From an uncultured Eubacteriales bacterium (GTDB lineage Bacteria > Bacillota > Clostridia > Oscillospirales > Oscillospiraceae), in NCBI GenBank assembly GCA_900548795.1, contig URLT01000040.1, positions 1 to 14,878 on the forward strand: a stretch of DNA of 14,878 nucleotides, given 5' to 3'. The stretch's first letter is position 1. Every line of letters starts with the position of its first letter. The notes under the pieces were generated by a model. The model had not been told where the DNA came from. It was given only the letters and a program-made list of their open reading frames with translations, and made no database searches. Position numbers and translations under genes: made by a program. Below, one piece after another: positions 6,479-14,760 of the stretch.

Positions 6479-7978
6479 ATGGAGCAGCCGGCATTGCTGG
6501 AAATGCGGAAGATCACAAAAGAGTTCCCGGGCGTCAAGGCGCTGGATGGCGTTTCCATTACCGTCCGCCCCGGCACCGTTCACGCGCTGATGGGCGAAAA
6601 CGGCGCGGGCAAGTCCACTTTGATGAAGTGCCTTTTCGGCATCTATGCAAAGGACGAGGGCACCATTGTTTTGGACGGGAAGGAGGTTGACTTCAAAAGC
6701 TCCAAGGAGGCGCTGGAGAACGGCGTCGCCATGGTTCATCAGGAGCTGAATCAGGCGCTGACCCGCAGCGTCATGGACAACCTCTGGCTTGGCCGCTATC
6801 CCAAGGTGGCCGGCGTCATGGTCAGCGAGGGCGCCATGCGCAAGCGCACGAAAGAGGTCTTTGAGGAGCTGGACGTTCACGTCGATCCGAAGGCCATTAT
6901 GTCCACCCTGCCTGTTTCGCAGCGGCAGATGGTGGAGATCGCCAAGGCGGTCAGCTACAACGCGAAGGTCATCGTCTTTGACGAGCCGACCTCCTCGTTG
7001 ACCGAGGAGGAGGTCGAGCACCTCTTCCGCATCATTGCCATGCTCAAGGAGCGCGGCTGCGGCATCATCTACATCAGCCACAAGATGGACGAGATCCTTC
7101 GCATCAGCGACGAGGTCACCGTTATGCGTGACGGCCGCTGGGTCGCCACGCGCGACGCCAAGGAGCTGACCATGGAGGAGATCATTCGCCTGATGGTCGG
7201 CCGCGAGCTGACCAACCGCTTCCCGCCGAAGGACAATGTTCCGGGCGAGGTGATCCTTGAGGTGGAGCATCTGGCAGGAAAATATACCCGCCTGAAGGAC
7301 GCCAGCTTCCAGCTCCGCAAGGGCGAGGTGCTCGGCATCGCCGGGCTTGACGGCTCCGGACGCACCGAGGTGCTTGAGAATCTGTTCGGCGCAATGACCA
7401 AGGAGAGCGGCACGATCCGTCTGCACGGCAAGCAGATCCGCAACAAGACGCCCCGCGAGGCCATCAAAAACGGCTTTGCCCTGCTGACGGAGGAACGCCG
7501 CGCCACGGGTATCTTCGGCATCCGCGACATCAAGGAGAACACGGTCATCTCCAACCTCAACAGCTATCTTTTGGGGCACATTTGCCTCAGCGAAAAGAAA
7601 ATGAAGAAGGACACCGAGTGGGCGATCCAGGCCATGCACATCAAGACCCCGAGCCATGCCACGCAGATCCGCTCGCTCTCCGGCGGCAACCAGCAGAAGG
7701 TCATCATCGGCCGCTGGCTCCTGACGACGCCCGAGGTGCTGCTGCTCGATGAGCCGACGCGCGGCATCGACGTGGGCGCAAAATACGAGATCTATCAGCT
7801 GATCCTGAACCTCGCCAAGGAGGGGAAGGGCGTTATCATGGTATCCTCCGAGATGCCGGAGCTGCTCGGGATCTGTGACCGCATTCTGGTCATGTCCGGC
7901 GGCATTCTGGCCGGTGAGGTGGACGCCCGAAATACCAGCCAGGAGGAGATCCTCACGCTGGCGGCTAAATATGTGTAA
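6479..7978 (+). CDS. mglA: Galactose/methyl-galactoside ABC transporter, ATP-binding protein MglA
   Basis: A cytoplasmic ATPase of 499 residues with two fused nucleotide-binding domains that powers sugar uptake through MglC. Domain 1 has Walker A GENGAGKST (39-47), signature-like VSQRQ (146-150), Walker B VIVFDEP (164-170) and switch histidine H201. Domain 2 has a degenerate Walker A, GLDGSGRTE (289-297), lacking the lysine, but a full signature LSGGNQQ (400-406) and Walker B LLLDEPT (421-427). One intact and one degenerate site is the normal pattern for sugar-type (RbsA/MglA) ATPases. Long stretches match E. coli MglA, for example EALENGVAMVHQEL and SGGNQQKVIIGRWLL. AGGAGG at 6464-6469 lies 9 nt before ATG 6479. 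The stop is 15 bases before the mglC start, so the two are translated as one unit. Confidence 0.96.
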   Translation: MEQPALLEMRKITKEFPGVKALDGVSITVRPGTVHALMGENGAGKSTLMKCLFGIYAKDEGTIVLDGKEVDFKSSKEALENGVAMVHQELNQALTRSVMDNLWLGRYPKVAGVMVSEGAMRKRTKEVFEELDVHVDPKAIMSTLPVSQRQMVEIAKAVSYNAKVIVFDEPTSSLTEEEVEHLFRIIAMLKERGCGIIYISHKMDEILRISDEVTVMRDGRWVATRDAKELTMEEIIRLMVGRELTNRFPPKDNVPGEVILEVEHLAGKYTRLKDASFQLRKGEVLGIAGLDGSGRTEVLENLFGAMTKESGTIRLHGKQIRNKTPREAIKNGFALLTEERRATGIFGIRDIKENTVISNLNSYLLGHICLSEKKMKKDTEWAIQAMHIKTPSHATQIRSLSGGNQQKVIIGRWLLTTPEVLLLDEPTRGIDVGAKYEIYQLILNLAKEGKGVIMVSSEMPELLGICDRILVMSGGILAGEVDARNTSQEEILTLAAKYV

Positions 7979-7993
7979 AAAGGAGAGATTACC

Positions 7994-9058
7994 GTGAATC
8001 TTGCAAGAAAAGCGCGGGAAAAGGAAGGCTGCGTTCGCCAGCCGCTGACGGCTCGGCGCGTGGGCGACGCCCTTCTCAACAACGCATTGATCATCATCAT
8101 GGCCCTTTCGGTCATCTATATCGCAATCAAGAACCCGAACTTCATCAAGCCTGCGTCCCTGATCAACATCCTGTCTCAGACGGCGGCATATCTGCCTGCT
8201 GCGCTGGGCATCGCCGGCTGTATCGTTCTGACCGGCACCGACCTGTCCGCAGGCCGCGTCGTGGGTCTGACCGCGTGCATCTCCGCGTCCCTGCTCCAGA
8301 ACTCGGCAAACCTTGCCAATAAGATGTGGCCGGAGATCGGCACGCTGCCCATTATTGTGGTCATCCTGATGGCCATGCTCATCGGCGCGCTGGTCGGCTG
8401 CTTCAACGGCTTCTTTGTGGCAAAATTCAAGCTGCATCCCTTCATCGTCACGCTGGGCACGCAGCTCATCCTGTACACCGGCCTGCTTCTGTATGTCCAG
8501 CAGGGCAACAACAAGGGCATGGCCATCTCCAACCTCGACCCGTCCTACACCAACTTCGTCAAGGGCAGCCTGTTCAGCATTGGCGGCACGCCGATCCCGA
8601 ACTATGTGCTCTTCGCCATCGTTCTGACGGCAGTGATGTGGTTTGTGTGGAACAAAACGACCTTCGGCAAGAACATGTTCGCGCTTGGCTCCAACGAGGA
8701 GGCTGCCAGAGTCTCCGGCGTCAACGTCTTCCTGCTCACCATCGGCGTCTTTGCGCTGGCCGGCGCCATGTACGGCTTCACCGGCTTCATCGAGGGCGCG
8801 CGTATCGGCTCCAACACGGCCAATACGGGTCTGAACTATGAGCTTGACGCCATTGCGGCCTGCGTCATCGGCGGCGTGTCGTTCGTCGGCGGCATCGGCA
8901 AAATCAGAGGCATTGTGATCGGCGTGCTGATGCTGCGCCTGATCTTCGTCGGCCTGACCATGGTCGGCGTGCCGCAGGATCTGCAATACCTCATCAAGGG
9001 TGCCATTATCCTGTTCGCCTGCGCGCTGGATATGCGGAAATACCTTGTCAAAAAATAA
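7994..9058 (+). CDS. mglC: Galactose/methyl-galactoside ABC transporter, permease MglC
   Basis: A 354-residue membrane permease with about ten hydrophobic segments. It forms the channel that receives sugar from MglB. Close matches to E. coli MglC include GTDLSAGRVVGL, WNKTTFGKN.FALG, AARVSGVNV, YELDAIAACVIGGVSFVGG and, near the end, IKGAII.FA.ALD. The hydrophilic N-terminus (about 28 residues) is longer than in E. coli. GTG 7994 is chosen: AGGAGAG (7981-7987) lies 6 nt upstream. It is the last gene of the mgl cluster; a MITE-like element and then the terminator follow. Confidence 0.95.
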   Translation: MNLARKAREKEGCVRQPLTARRVGDALLNNALIIIMALSVIYIAIKNPNFIKPASLINILSQTAAYLPAALGIAGCIVLTGTDLSAGRVVGLTACISASLLQNSANLANKMWPEIGTLPIIVVILMAMLIGALVGCFNGFFVAKFKLHPFIVTLGTQLILYTGLLLYVQQGNNKGMAISNLDPSYTNFVKGSLFSIGGTPIPNYVLFAIVLTAVMWFVWNKTTFGKNMFALGSNEEAARVSGVNVFLLTIGVFALAGAMYGFTGFIEGARIGSNTANTGLNYELDAIAACVIGGVSFVGGIGKIRGIVIGVLMLRLIFVGLTMVGVPQDLQYLIKGAIILFACALDMRKYLVKK

Positions 9059-9064
9059 GCCTTA

Positions 9065-9225
9065 GGGAACCTCTGGATCAATCGACTGCGGCGCTCAGCG
9101 GGTCTTTCGCCCCAACTTATCGGTTTGAAAATCTTGAAATACGTAAAGGATTCCTGCGATTTCCAAACCTCAATTTGGAACAAAATCCCTCGCTGACCGC
9201 TCTTGCGATTGAATCAGAGCTTCCC
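9065..9225. mobile_element. MITE-like non-autonomous element (161 bp) with terminal inverted repeats
   Basis: The left end GGGAACCTCTGGATCAATCG and the inverted right end GGGAAGCTCTGATTCAATCG agree at 17 of 20 positions; similarity extends to about 38 bp through the GCTCAGCG core. The left 47 bp recur in inverted orientation at 1-47. There is no reading frame of useful length inside, so any transposition must rely on a transposase elsewhere. I see no clear target duplication (flanks CTTA and ATGC). It sits between the mglC stop and the mgl terminator. Confidence 0.72.
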
Positions 9226-9227
9226 AT

Positions 9228-9267
9228 GCAAAGATGGCGCGCAGCTTGCGAGCCATCTTTGCTTTTT
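9228..9267 (+). terminator. Rho-independent terminator of the mgl cluster
   Basis: GCAAAGATGGC (9228-9238) pairs with GCCATCTTTGC (9252-9262); inside, CGC pairs with GCG past one G/A mismatch, with a 5-nt loop. TTTTT follows at 9263-9267. It begins two bases after the MITE-like element. Confidence 0.88.
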
Positions 9268-9286
9268 CGGGACGGTATGATATAAT
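9259..9286 (+). promoter_or_regulatory. Extended -10 promoter of the two-component operon
   Basis: TATAAT at 9281-9286 is preceded by TG at 9278-9279, giving an extended -10 (TGATATAAT). The best -35 is TTGCTT (9259-9264), 16 bases away, which overlaps the mgl terminator stem and T tract. ACGGT (9272-9276) and ACCGT (9288-9292) flank the -10 as a small inverted repeat. The leader would be about 65 nt. Confidence 0.7.
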
Positions 9287-9357
9287 AACCGTATGGAACC
9301 GAATAAAAAAACCGCTGCCGAACAAGAGCGAGCCGGCGGGGAAGGGAGCTGGGAGCC

Positions 9358-10938
9358 ATGGAGCTGTACCGCGTGCTGCTGGTTGACGACGAGGAGGATA
9401 TTCGCGAGGGCATAAGCCGGAAAATGGACTGGCTCGGGCTGGGCTTTTCTCTGGTGGGCGAGGCTGCCAACGGGCAGGACGCGCTGGAGCTGGCCGAGAG
9501 CCTGCGCCCCGACGTGATCCTCACGGACATCAAAATGCCGTTCATGGACGGGCTGGAGCTTTGCCGCATTCTGACCGACCGTTTGCCCGCGGCGCGCTTC
9601 GTGGTCTTTTCCGGCTTCGACGCCTTCGAATATGCGAAGCAGGCCATTCAGATGAACGTGGTGGAGTATATCCTCAAGCCCATCAATGCAGACGAGCTGT
9701 CCGCCGTGCTGCGCCGTCTGAAGCAGGAGCTGGATCACGACCGGGCGGAGCGTCGCAACGTGGAGCTGCTTCGCAGCCGCTATACGGAAAACCTGCCCAT
9801 CCTGCGCGAGCTGTTTTACGCCAATCTGCTCGACGGGCGCATCGCGCCCGGCACCGAACGCGAGCGCGCGGCGCATCTGGACATTGCTCTGCGGGGCGAG
9901 GAATGGGCGGTCGGGCTGGCCTACATCGGCAGCGACTGCCGCAACGCTATGACCACCCTGTCCGTCCAGAACCTGCTTGAAGAGACGCTGACGGCCGACC
10001 GGTGCAGGCTCTCGCTGTATAACGACTGGGTGGCGCTGATCGTCACCCTGTCGCCGGAATTCACGGTCTACGACCTGATCCGCGAACTCGACCGCGCCTG
10101 CACGCTCGCTGCGTCCTATCTCGGGCTGACGCTGACCGTCGGCGTAGGCGCGCCCTGCGGCAAGCTGTCCGGCATGGCGCGCTCGGCCGCAGAGGCAAAA
10201 ACGGCGCTGGAATACCGCTCGATGGTCGGACGCGGGCAGGTCATCTACATCGGAGATTTAGAGCCGGACGGCGGCCCTGTCCTCTCCTTTGAGGAGGCGG
10301 ACGAGCGGGCGCTGACCGCGGCGATCAAGCTCGGGAACGAGGCCGAGGTGCGCGAGGCGGCGGCTGCGCTTGCCGGAAGAATCCACAGAGCCAACCCCTC
10401 CGCCGGACAGTACCACCTGTTTCTTATGGAGCTTGTGACGCATCTTCTGAAGATGACGCGCCGCTCCGGCGTGAGTGTGGAGGAGGTCTTCGGCACCGAC
10501 TTTTCCCTTCCCATGCAGGACTCCGAGCTCCCTGCGCTGGGCGAGCTGGAGGGCTGGTGCGCGGCGCGCTGCCTGCGGCTGCGCACGCTGATCCGCCGCC
10601 GTCAGACGGACTCGGCCGGCCAAACGGTGGAGACGGCCAAGGAGTACATTCGCCAGCATTTTGCGCAGAGCGACCTGTCGGTGGAAAAGCTGTGCGCCTA
10701 TCTGCATCTGAGCCCGACCTATTTTTCCACGCTGTTCAAGCGGGAAACGGGCACGAGCTTCACGGCCTACGTCACGACCGTGCGGATGCAGGCGGCCGCC
10801 GAGGCGATTCGAAGCACGGAGGATAAGACGTATCTGATCGCTCAGCGGTGCGGCTATGAGGACGCCAATTATTTCAGCTATGTGTTTAAGCGGCACTTTG
10901 GCATGTCGCCGACCAAGTACCGCAGCGAAGGAAAATAA
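9358..10938 (+). CDS. YesN-type response regulator, REC plus AraC-family DNA-binding domain
   Basis: A cytoplasmic transcription regulator of 526 residues, the usual YesN length. The N-terminal receiver domain carries the acidic pair D10-D11, phospho-acceptor D57 in LTDIKMPFMDG, S85 and K107 in YILKPIN. A weakly conserved middle (about 130-410) follows. The C-terminal double helix-turn-helix starts near 424: KEYIRQHFAQSDLSVEKLCA, YLHLSPTYFSTLFKRETG, then CGYEDANYFSYVFKRHFGMS, the AraC hallmark. It is the first gene of an operon with the histidine kinase and two sugar-binding-like proteins. Its likely target is the mglB promoter, which has 21-bp-spaced direct repeats next to a weak -35. A GGGAG (9351-9355) very near ATG 9358 and AAGGGA (9342-9347) could both act as ribosome sites. 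Confidence 0.92.
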   Translation: MELYRVLLVDDEEDIREGISRKMDWLGLGFSLVGEAANGQDALELAESLRPDVILTDIKMPFMDGLELCRILTDRLPAARFVVFSGFDAFEYAKQAIQMNVVEYILKPINADELSAVLRRLKQELDHDRAERRNVELLRSRYTENLPILRELFYANLLDGRIAPGTERERAAHLDIALRGEEWAVGLAYIGSDCRNAMTTLSVQNLLEETLTADRCRLSLYNDWVALIVTLSPEFTVYDLIRELDRACTLAASYLGLTLTVGVGAPCGKLSGMARSAAEAKTALEYRSMVGRGQVIYIGDLEPDGGPVLSFEEADERALTAAIKLGNEAEVREAAAALAGRIHRANPSAGQYHLFLMELVTHLLKMTRRSGVSVEEVFGTDFSLPMQDSELPALGELEGWCAARCLRLRTLIRRRQTDSAGQTVETAKEYIRQHFAQSDLSVEKLCAYLHLSPTYFSTLFKRETGTSFTAYVTTVRMQAAAEAIRSTEDKTYLIAQRCGYEDANYFSYVFKRHFGMSPTKYRSEGK

Positions 10939-10960
10939 GCGACGCAGAGAGGAGCTGCCT

Positions 10961-11710
10961 GTGGATAAGAAGCCTTCCGGCCTGAGAGCCAGATGGAAAA
11001 CAATTTATCACCGCTCCAGCATTCAGCTCATCCTGTCCATCGCCTTTACTGCCGTGGCAGTGATCGGAATGCTGTTTCTCGGCATGGCGCTGCTGCTGCG
11101 GTTTTCCTCGTCGGCCAACGAAATGGCGGCGGAGACGAGCCAACGCGTGCTCGAGCAGGTGAACTGGAACCTCGATAGCTATCTGCGCAGCATGATGCGC
11201 GTGTCGGACACGGTGTACTACCGGGTCATCAAAAACGCCGATCTGGAGCAGAGCGGAACGGAGCAGGAGCTGCGCGACGCGCTGGAGCTGCTCTATGCCA
11301 AGGATCGGGACGTTCTGGTGTCTCTGGCGTTGTTTGACAGCGACGGCGGCCTGATCTCCGCCACGCCCCTGACGGAGCTGAAAAACAGTGTCACGCCCAG
11401 CCGCGAGGAGTGGTTCACCGCGGCGATGGAGCGCATTGAAAACCTGCATTTTTCCACGCCCCATGTGCAGAATCTGTTCGAGGATCCCGACTCGCGGTAC
11501 CACTGGGTGGTGTCGCTCAGCCGCCATGTGGAGCTGACCGGCGGCGGTGTCATTCGCAGCGGCGTGCTGCTGGTGGATATGAATTTCAGCGGCATCGAGC
11601 AGATCTGCAAGGATGTTTCCTTTTCCGACGGTCTATCTCTATCTGATCGACGGAAACGGAGAGATCATCTACCATCCCCGCCAGCAATTGATCTATGCCG
11701 GACTGCTTGA
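10961..11710 (+). pseudogene. YesM-type sensor histidine kinase, N-terminal fragment (frameshifted)
   Basis: From GTG 10961 (GAGGAG at 10949-10954, 6 nt upstream) the product has a basic N-terminus, a membrane segment at residues 21-47, then an extracellular Cache-like sensor region with LVSLALFDSDGGLIS and GVLLVDMNFSGIEQICKDVS. This is the expected front half of a YesM-type kinase. The frame loses family character after about 11630 and stops at 11708-11710 with a meaningless tail (SDRRKRRDHLPSPP). The missing remainder continues in the next frame from about 11630. The start lies 22 bases after the response regulator stop, as expected for a kinase-regulator operon. Alone this fragment cannot signal, because it lacks the second membrane helix, HAMP region and kinase domain. 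Confidence 0.8.
11613..11645 (+). other. +1 frameshift site in the histidine kinase gene
   Basis: The upstream frame reads KDVSFSDG and the downstream frame reads VYLYLIDGNG; joining them needs one base to be skipped, for example the C in GGTCTAT (near 11631-11637) or one T in the TTTT run just before. No slippery heptamer or strong downstream hairpin suggestive of programmed frameshifting was noticed. It may be a mutation, or a sequencing or assembly indel. Confidence 0.75.
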
Positions 11711-12785
11711 GGAGAACAATCAAGCGGCCGCAGCATATTCCGACGGAACCTACACCGAGGTGTTCCGGTCGCAGCGGCGGCAGGTGACGGTGAAAACGGT
11801 GGGCTACACCGGCTGGAAGCTCGTCGGCGTGGCGCCGACGGAGTCGCTTCGCGATAACTACAGCCAGCTTCTGCTGTTTGCGCTGTTTGTGGTGTCGCTG
11901 TCCATATTCCTGCTGGTGTTCGTGAATCTGCGCCTCTCGGAGTGGATCACCGCACCGATGAAAAAGCTCGATCTTGCGGTGCGACAGCTCGAGAAGGGGG
12001 CGGAGACTGCCGATTTTGACGTCGACGGCCCTTATGAGGTGGAGCATCTGAGCCACTCCGTGCAATCCATGGTCTCGACCATGCGCCACCTGATGGAGGA
12101 TGTCATTCAGCAGGAGGAGGAAAAACGCCGCAGCGAGCTGGACGTGCTGCAATCGCAGATCAACCCGCATTTTCTCTATAACACGCTCGACAGCGTGGTT
12201 TGGATGACGGAGAACGGGCGGACGCAGGAGGCCGTGGTCATGCTGACGGCGCTGGCGCGGTTTTTCCGCATCTCGCTGAGCAAGGGGAGCAACATCATCC
12301 CCATCGGCGACGAGCTTGAGCACGCCAGAAATTACCTGACCATCCAGAAAATGCGCTATAAAAACAAATTTTCCGTCGATATTTCCGCAGAGCCGGGGAT
12401 CGAGAAGCTCTATACGATCAAGCTGATCGTCCAGCCGATCTTGGAAAACGCGATCTACCACGGCATGGAATATGCCGACGGAGACGGAGAGATCCACATC
12501 CGCGCGTTCCGCGAAGGGGAAAACGCGGTCATTGAGGTGGAGGACAACGGGCCGGGCATGTCCGACGAGACGGTGCAGCAGCTCCTGAAGCCCGGCAGAT
12601 GCTCCAAGGCCAAGGGCTCCGGCATCGGCCTGCGCAACGTTCATCAGCGCATCCGGCTGACCTTTGGCGCCGCCTATGGGCTGAGCATCCGCAGCGAGCC
12701 GGATAACGGGACGGTCGTGCGCATCTGCCTGCCCGCGCTGGAGGAAGAGGACGCGCAGAAATATCGAAAGGAGGGAGAGCTGTGA
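11613..12785 (+). CDS. YesM-type sensor histidine kinase, C-terminal part (frameshifted from upstream half)
   Basis: Reading from 11613, the frame gives YLYLIDGNGEIIYHPRQQLI, the normal continuation of a YesM Cache domain, then a membrane helix (about 86-105), a HAMP-like region, the phospho-acceptor motif QINPHFLYN with H186, the N box ILENAIYHG (N279), DNGPGM (311-316) and GSGIGL (335-340). This is the His_kinase plus HATPase_c pair that phosphorylates the YesN-type regulator. The ATG at 11613 has no ribosome site and starts mid-domain, so it is not a natural start. The real gene is 10961-12785 with one surplus base near 11630. All kinase motifs are intact over some 380 codons, so the break is recent or an assembly error. 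The TGA overlaps the GTG of the next gene. Confidence 0.85.
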   Translation: MFPFPTVYLYLIDGNGEIIYHPRQQLIYAGLLEENNQAAAAYSDGTYTEVFRSQRRQVTVKTVGYTGWKLVGVAPTESLRDNYSQLLLFALFVVSLSIFLLVFVNLRLSEWITAPMKKLDLAVRQLEKGAETADFDVDGPYEVEHLSHSVQSMVSTMRHLMEDVIQQEEEKRRSELDVLQSQINPHFLYNTLDSVVWMTENGRTQEAVVMLTALARFFRISLSKGSNIIPIGDELEHARNYLTIQKMRYKNKFSVDISAEPGIEKLYTIKLIVQPILENAIYHGMEYADGDGEIHIRAFREGENAVIEVEDNGPGMSDETVQQLLKPGRCSKAKGSGIGLRNVHQRIRLTFGAAYGLSIRSEPDNGTVVRICLPALEEEDAQKYRKEGEL

Positions 12786-13723
12786 GTCGTAAAATTATGT
12801 TGCAGCTTGTGCTCCCCCTGATCGGCCTGAGCGTGCTGTTCTGGCTGCTGGCCTTTGCGCCCAGCGGGAAGCATCGCCGCCCCGCACTTTTGGAGATGTC
12901 CGTCATTCTGCGCGACGGCGACGGCACCGTCTCGGCCATGCGCAAGGGCATGGAGCAGGCGGCGATGGATCTGAACGTCGAGCTGCGCTTCCTGACCCCC
13001 TCGGAGGACAACGGCGCCGCCGAGCAGGCGCAGCTTTTGCAGCGCGAGGCGGAGGATGCGGAGGCCATCGTGCTGATCCCGGCAGACCGGGAGACGCTCG
13101 GCGACGCGGTTTCTGCGGCGGCGGAAAAGACGACGCTCGTCACGGTGGAGACGGATATGTCCGCGTGGGGAGCCGCAGCCTCCGTGAGCATGGATCACAG
13201 AGCGCTGGGCGAGGCGCTGGGCGCGGCGGCGCTCAACGGAGTTCCCGCGGGGGAAACGGTGCTGCTGCTCGACAGTCTGCCCGGAGACAACGGGGTGCGC
13301 GAAAGCCTCGATGCCGCGCGGGCGGTTTTGGAGGAGGCAGGGCGACAGGTGCGCATCGGAGCATGGGGCGCCGACAGCGCGTCACTGGATGACGCCGCCG
13401 GTGCGGAGCGCCCGAGCGCGGTGATCGCCTTTGAGGCGTCGGCGCTTGCGGATATGGCGGAGCTGGCGCGGGGAGAGAAGCGCTTTCCGCTGCTCTACGG
13501 CTGCGGTTCCACGCCCGCCATTGCCGCCGCGCTGGAAAAGGGACGCGTTACGGCCATTGCTGCGGTCAATGCCTACTCCGCCGGATATCTTGCGGTGGAG
13601 GCCACGGCGGCGCTGGCGCGGCACGAGCGCTGGACGGACGTCCCGTCCGTGGCCTTTTCGGTCGTCCGCAAGGAAACCATGTATGACAGCGACAATCAAA
13701 AGCTGCTGTTCCCCGTGACATGA
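12782..13723 (+). CDS. Membrane-anchored periplasmic-binding-fold protein, likely sugar sensor partner of the kinase
   Basis: A 313-residue protein with one N-terminal hydrophobic helix (about 5-26) and no lipobox cysteine, so it is probably an uncleaved anchor with the body outside the cell. The body has the LacI/RbsB-type binding fold: SVILRDGDGTVSAMRKGMEQ, the IVLIPAD strand-turn, SVSMDHRALGEALG and a late AYSAGYLAVEA segment. It is diverged, and I cannot place ligand residues. The GTG start overlaps the kinase stop (GTGA) with GGAGGG at 12770-12775, so it is made together with the kinase. Anchored sugar-binding proteins such as XylFII, which pairs with the LytS kinase in clostridia, act as sensors rather than transport receptors; the same role is inferred here. 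Confidence 0.78.
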   Translation: MSRKIMLQLVLPLIGLSVLFWLLAFAPSGKHRRPALLEMSVILRDGDGTVSAMRKGMEQAAMDLNVELRFLTPSEDNGAAEQAQLLQREAEDAEAIVLIPADRETLGDAVSAAAEKTTLVTVETDMSAWGAAASVSMDHRALGEALGAAALNGVPAGETVLLLDSLPGDNGVRESLDAARAVLEEAGRQVRIGAWGADSASLDDAAGAERPSAVIAFEASALADMAELARGEKRFPLLYGCGSTPAIAAALEKGRVTAIAAVNAYSAGYLAVEATAALARHERWTDVPSVAFSVVRKETMYDSDNQKLLFPVT

Positions 13724-13737
13724 GAGGAGAGAATGCG

Positions 13738-14757
13738 ATGAAAAAGCTCGGCTGCCTGATCGCCGCGCTGGCACTGCTGCTGGCGCTGCTGCCGGCCTGC
13801 CGCACGGACGCGGAGCCGGCCAGAACGCTGCGGATCGGGGTCGCGCTGTATCAGCAGGAGGACACCTTTATTGAGACCGTGGCCAAGGAGCTGCAGCGCG
13901 CGGCGCTCGAAAAGGAGCAGGCGCTGAATATCAAGATCAATCTGTATATCGCCGACGGCAAGGAAAGTCAGGGCACCCAGAACGAGCAGGTGGATCGCTT
14001 TCTTGAGCGCGGCTACGACCTGATCTGCGTCAACATTGTCGACCGCACGGCCGCTGCCGTGATCATCGACAAGGCGCAGGCCGCCGGAGTTCCGGTGATC
14101 TTCTTCAACCGCGAGCCGGTGGAGGAGGATCTGCTTCGCTGGGAGCATGCGTACTACGTGGGGCTTCCTGCAGGAGACGCCGGGGTCTTGCAGGGCGAGC
14201 TGGTGCTCGACGCATGGAAGAAGCACAGACAGACGCTCGATCGCAACGGCGACGGCGCGCTTCAATATGTGATGCTCGAGGGCGAGCCGGGGCATCAGGA
14301 CGCCCTGCTGCGCACGGAGTACAGCATCGCCACGCTGGTCGGGGCGGGCGTGCCTACGGATAAGCTGGCCAGCGACGCGGCCAACTGGCAGCGCGGGCAG
14401 GCCTGCATCCAAATGCGGCAGTGGCTGCAAGCATTTGGAGATGAGATCGAGGTGGTCTTTGCCAACAACGACGATATGGCGCTCGGCGCCATCGACGCCT
14501 GCACGGAGGCCGGGCTGGATAAGGCGAGCATGCCGTTTATCGTGGGCGTGGACGCCACGCCGCCTGCGCTGGAGGCGCTGCGCGAGGGGACGCTGAAGGG
14601 CACCGTCCGCAACGATGCCGCCGGACTGGCCGAGAGCATCATGGAGCTGGCGGTCGCCCTTTCCACGGGCGATGTTCTGCGAAATGTGCAGCTAACAGAC
14701 GGAAATTATGTCTGGCTGCAATATGAGGCCGTCACGGCGGACGATTTGGACAACTGA
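13738..14757 (+). CDS. MglB-like galactose-binding lipoprotein, probable sensory receptor
   Basis: A 339-residue lipoprotein: signal peptide with lipobox LPAC and Cys21. It aligns with E. coli MglB over its length and keeps every galactose-contact residue I checked: D42, N124, H186, D188, R192, W217, N244, D272 and N292, equivalent to E. coli D14, N91, H152, D154, R158, W183, N211, D236 and N256. The calcium loop DRNGDGALQ is at 168-176. ATG 13738 is chosen because AGGAG (13725-13729) lies 8 nt upstream; ATG 13720 overlaps the previous stop but lacks a ribosome site and would lengthen the signal peptide with charged residues. It has no transporter genes beside it and ends the two-component operon, so sensing by way of the kinase is more likely than transport, although it could also feed MglAC. 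Confidence 0.88.
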   Translation: MKKLGCLIAALALLLALLPACRTDAEPARTLRIGVALYQQEDTFIETVAKELQRAALEKEQALNIKINLYIADGKESQGTQNEQVDRFLERGYDLICVNIVDRTAAAVIIDKAQAAGVPVIFFNREPVEEDLLRWEHAYYVGLPAGDAGVLQGELVLDAWKKHRQTLDRNGDGALQYVMLEGEPGHQDALLRTEYSIATLVGAGVPTDKLASDAANWQRGQACIQMRQWLQAFGDEIEVVFANNDDMALGAIDACTEAGLDKASMPFIVGVDATPPALEALREGTLKGTVRNDAAGLAESIMELAVALSTGDVLRNVQLTDGNYVWLQYEAVTADDLDN

Positions 14758-14760
14758 TAC

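Noticed and set aside
6089..8986. A 965-codon open frame on the minus strand opposite mglA and mglC
   Set aside because: It is a shadow of strongly GC-ending codon use in real genes on the plus strand. Its composition (runs of H, Q, D, A) is not protein-like and it has no domain motifs, while mglA and mglC match their families throughout.
9065..9225. Small gene inside the MITE-like element
   Set aside because: No frame within the element has a plausible start with a ribosome site, and the ends are inverted repeats.
11613..11645. Programmed ribosomal frameshifting in the kinase gene
   Set aside because: I see no slippery heptamer, rare-codon/stop context or strong downstream stem, and YesM kinases are not known to be made this way.
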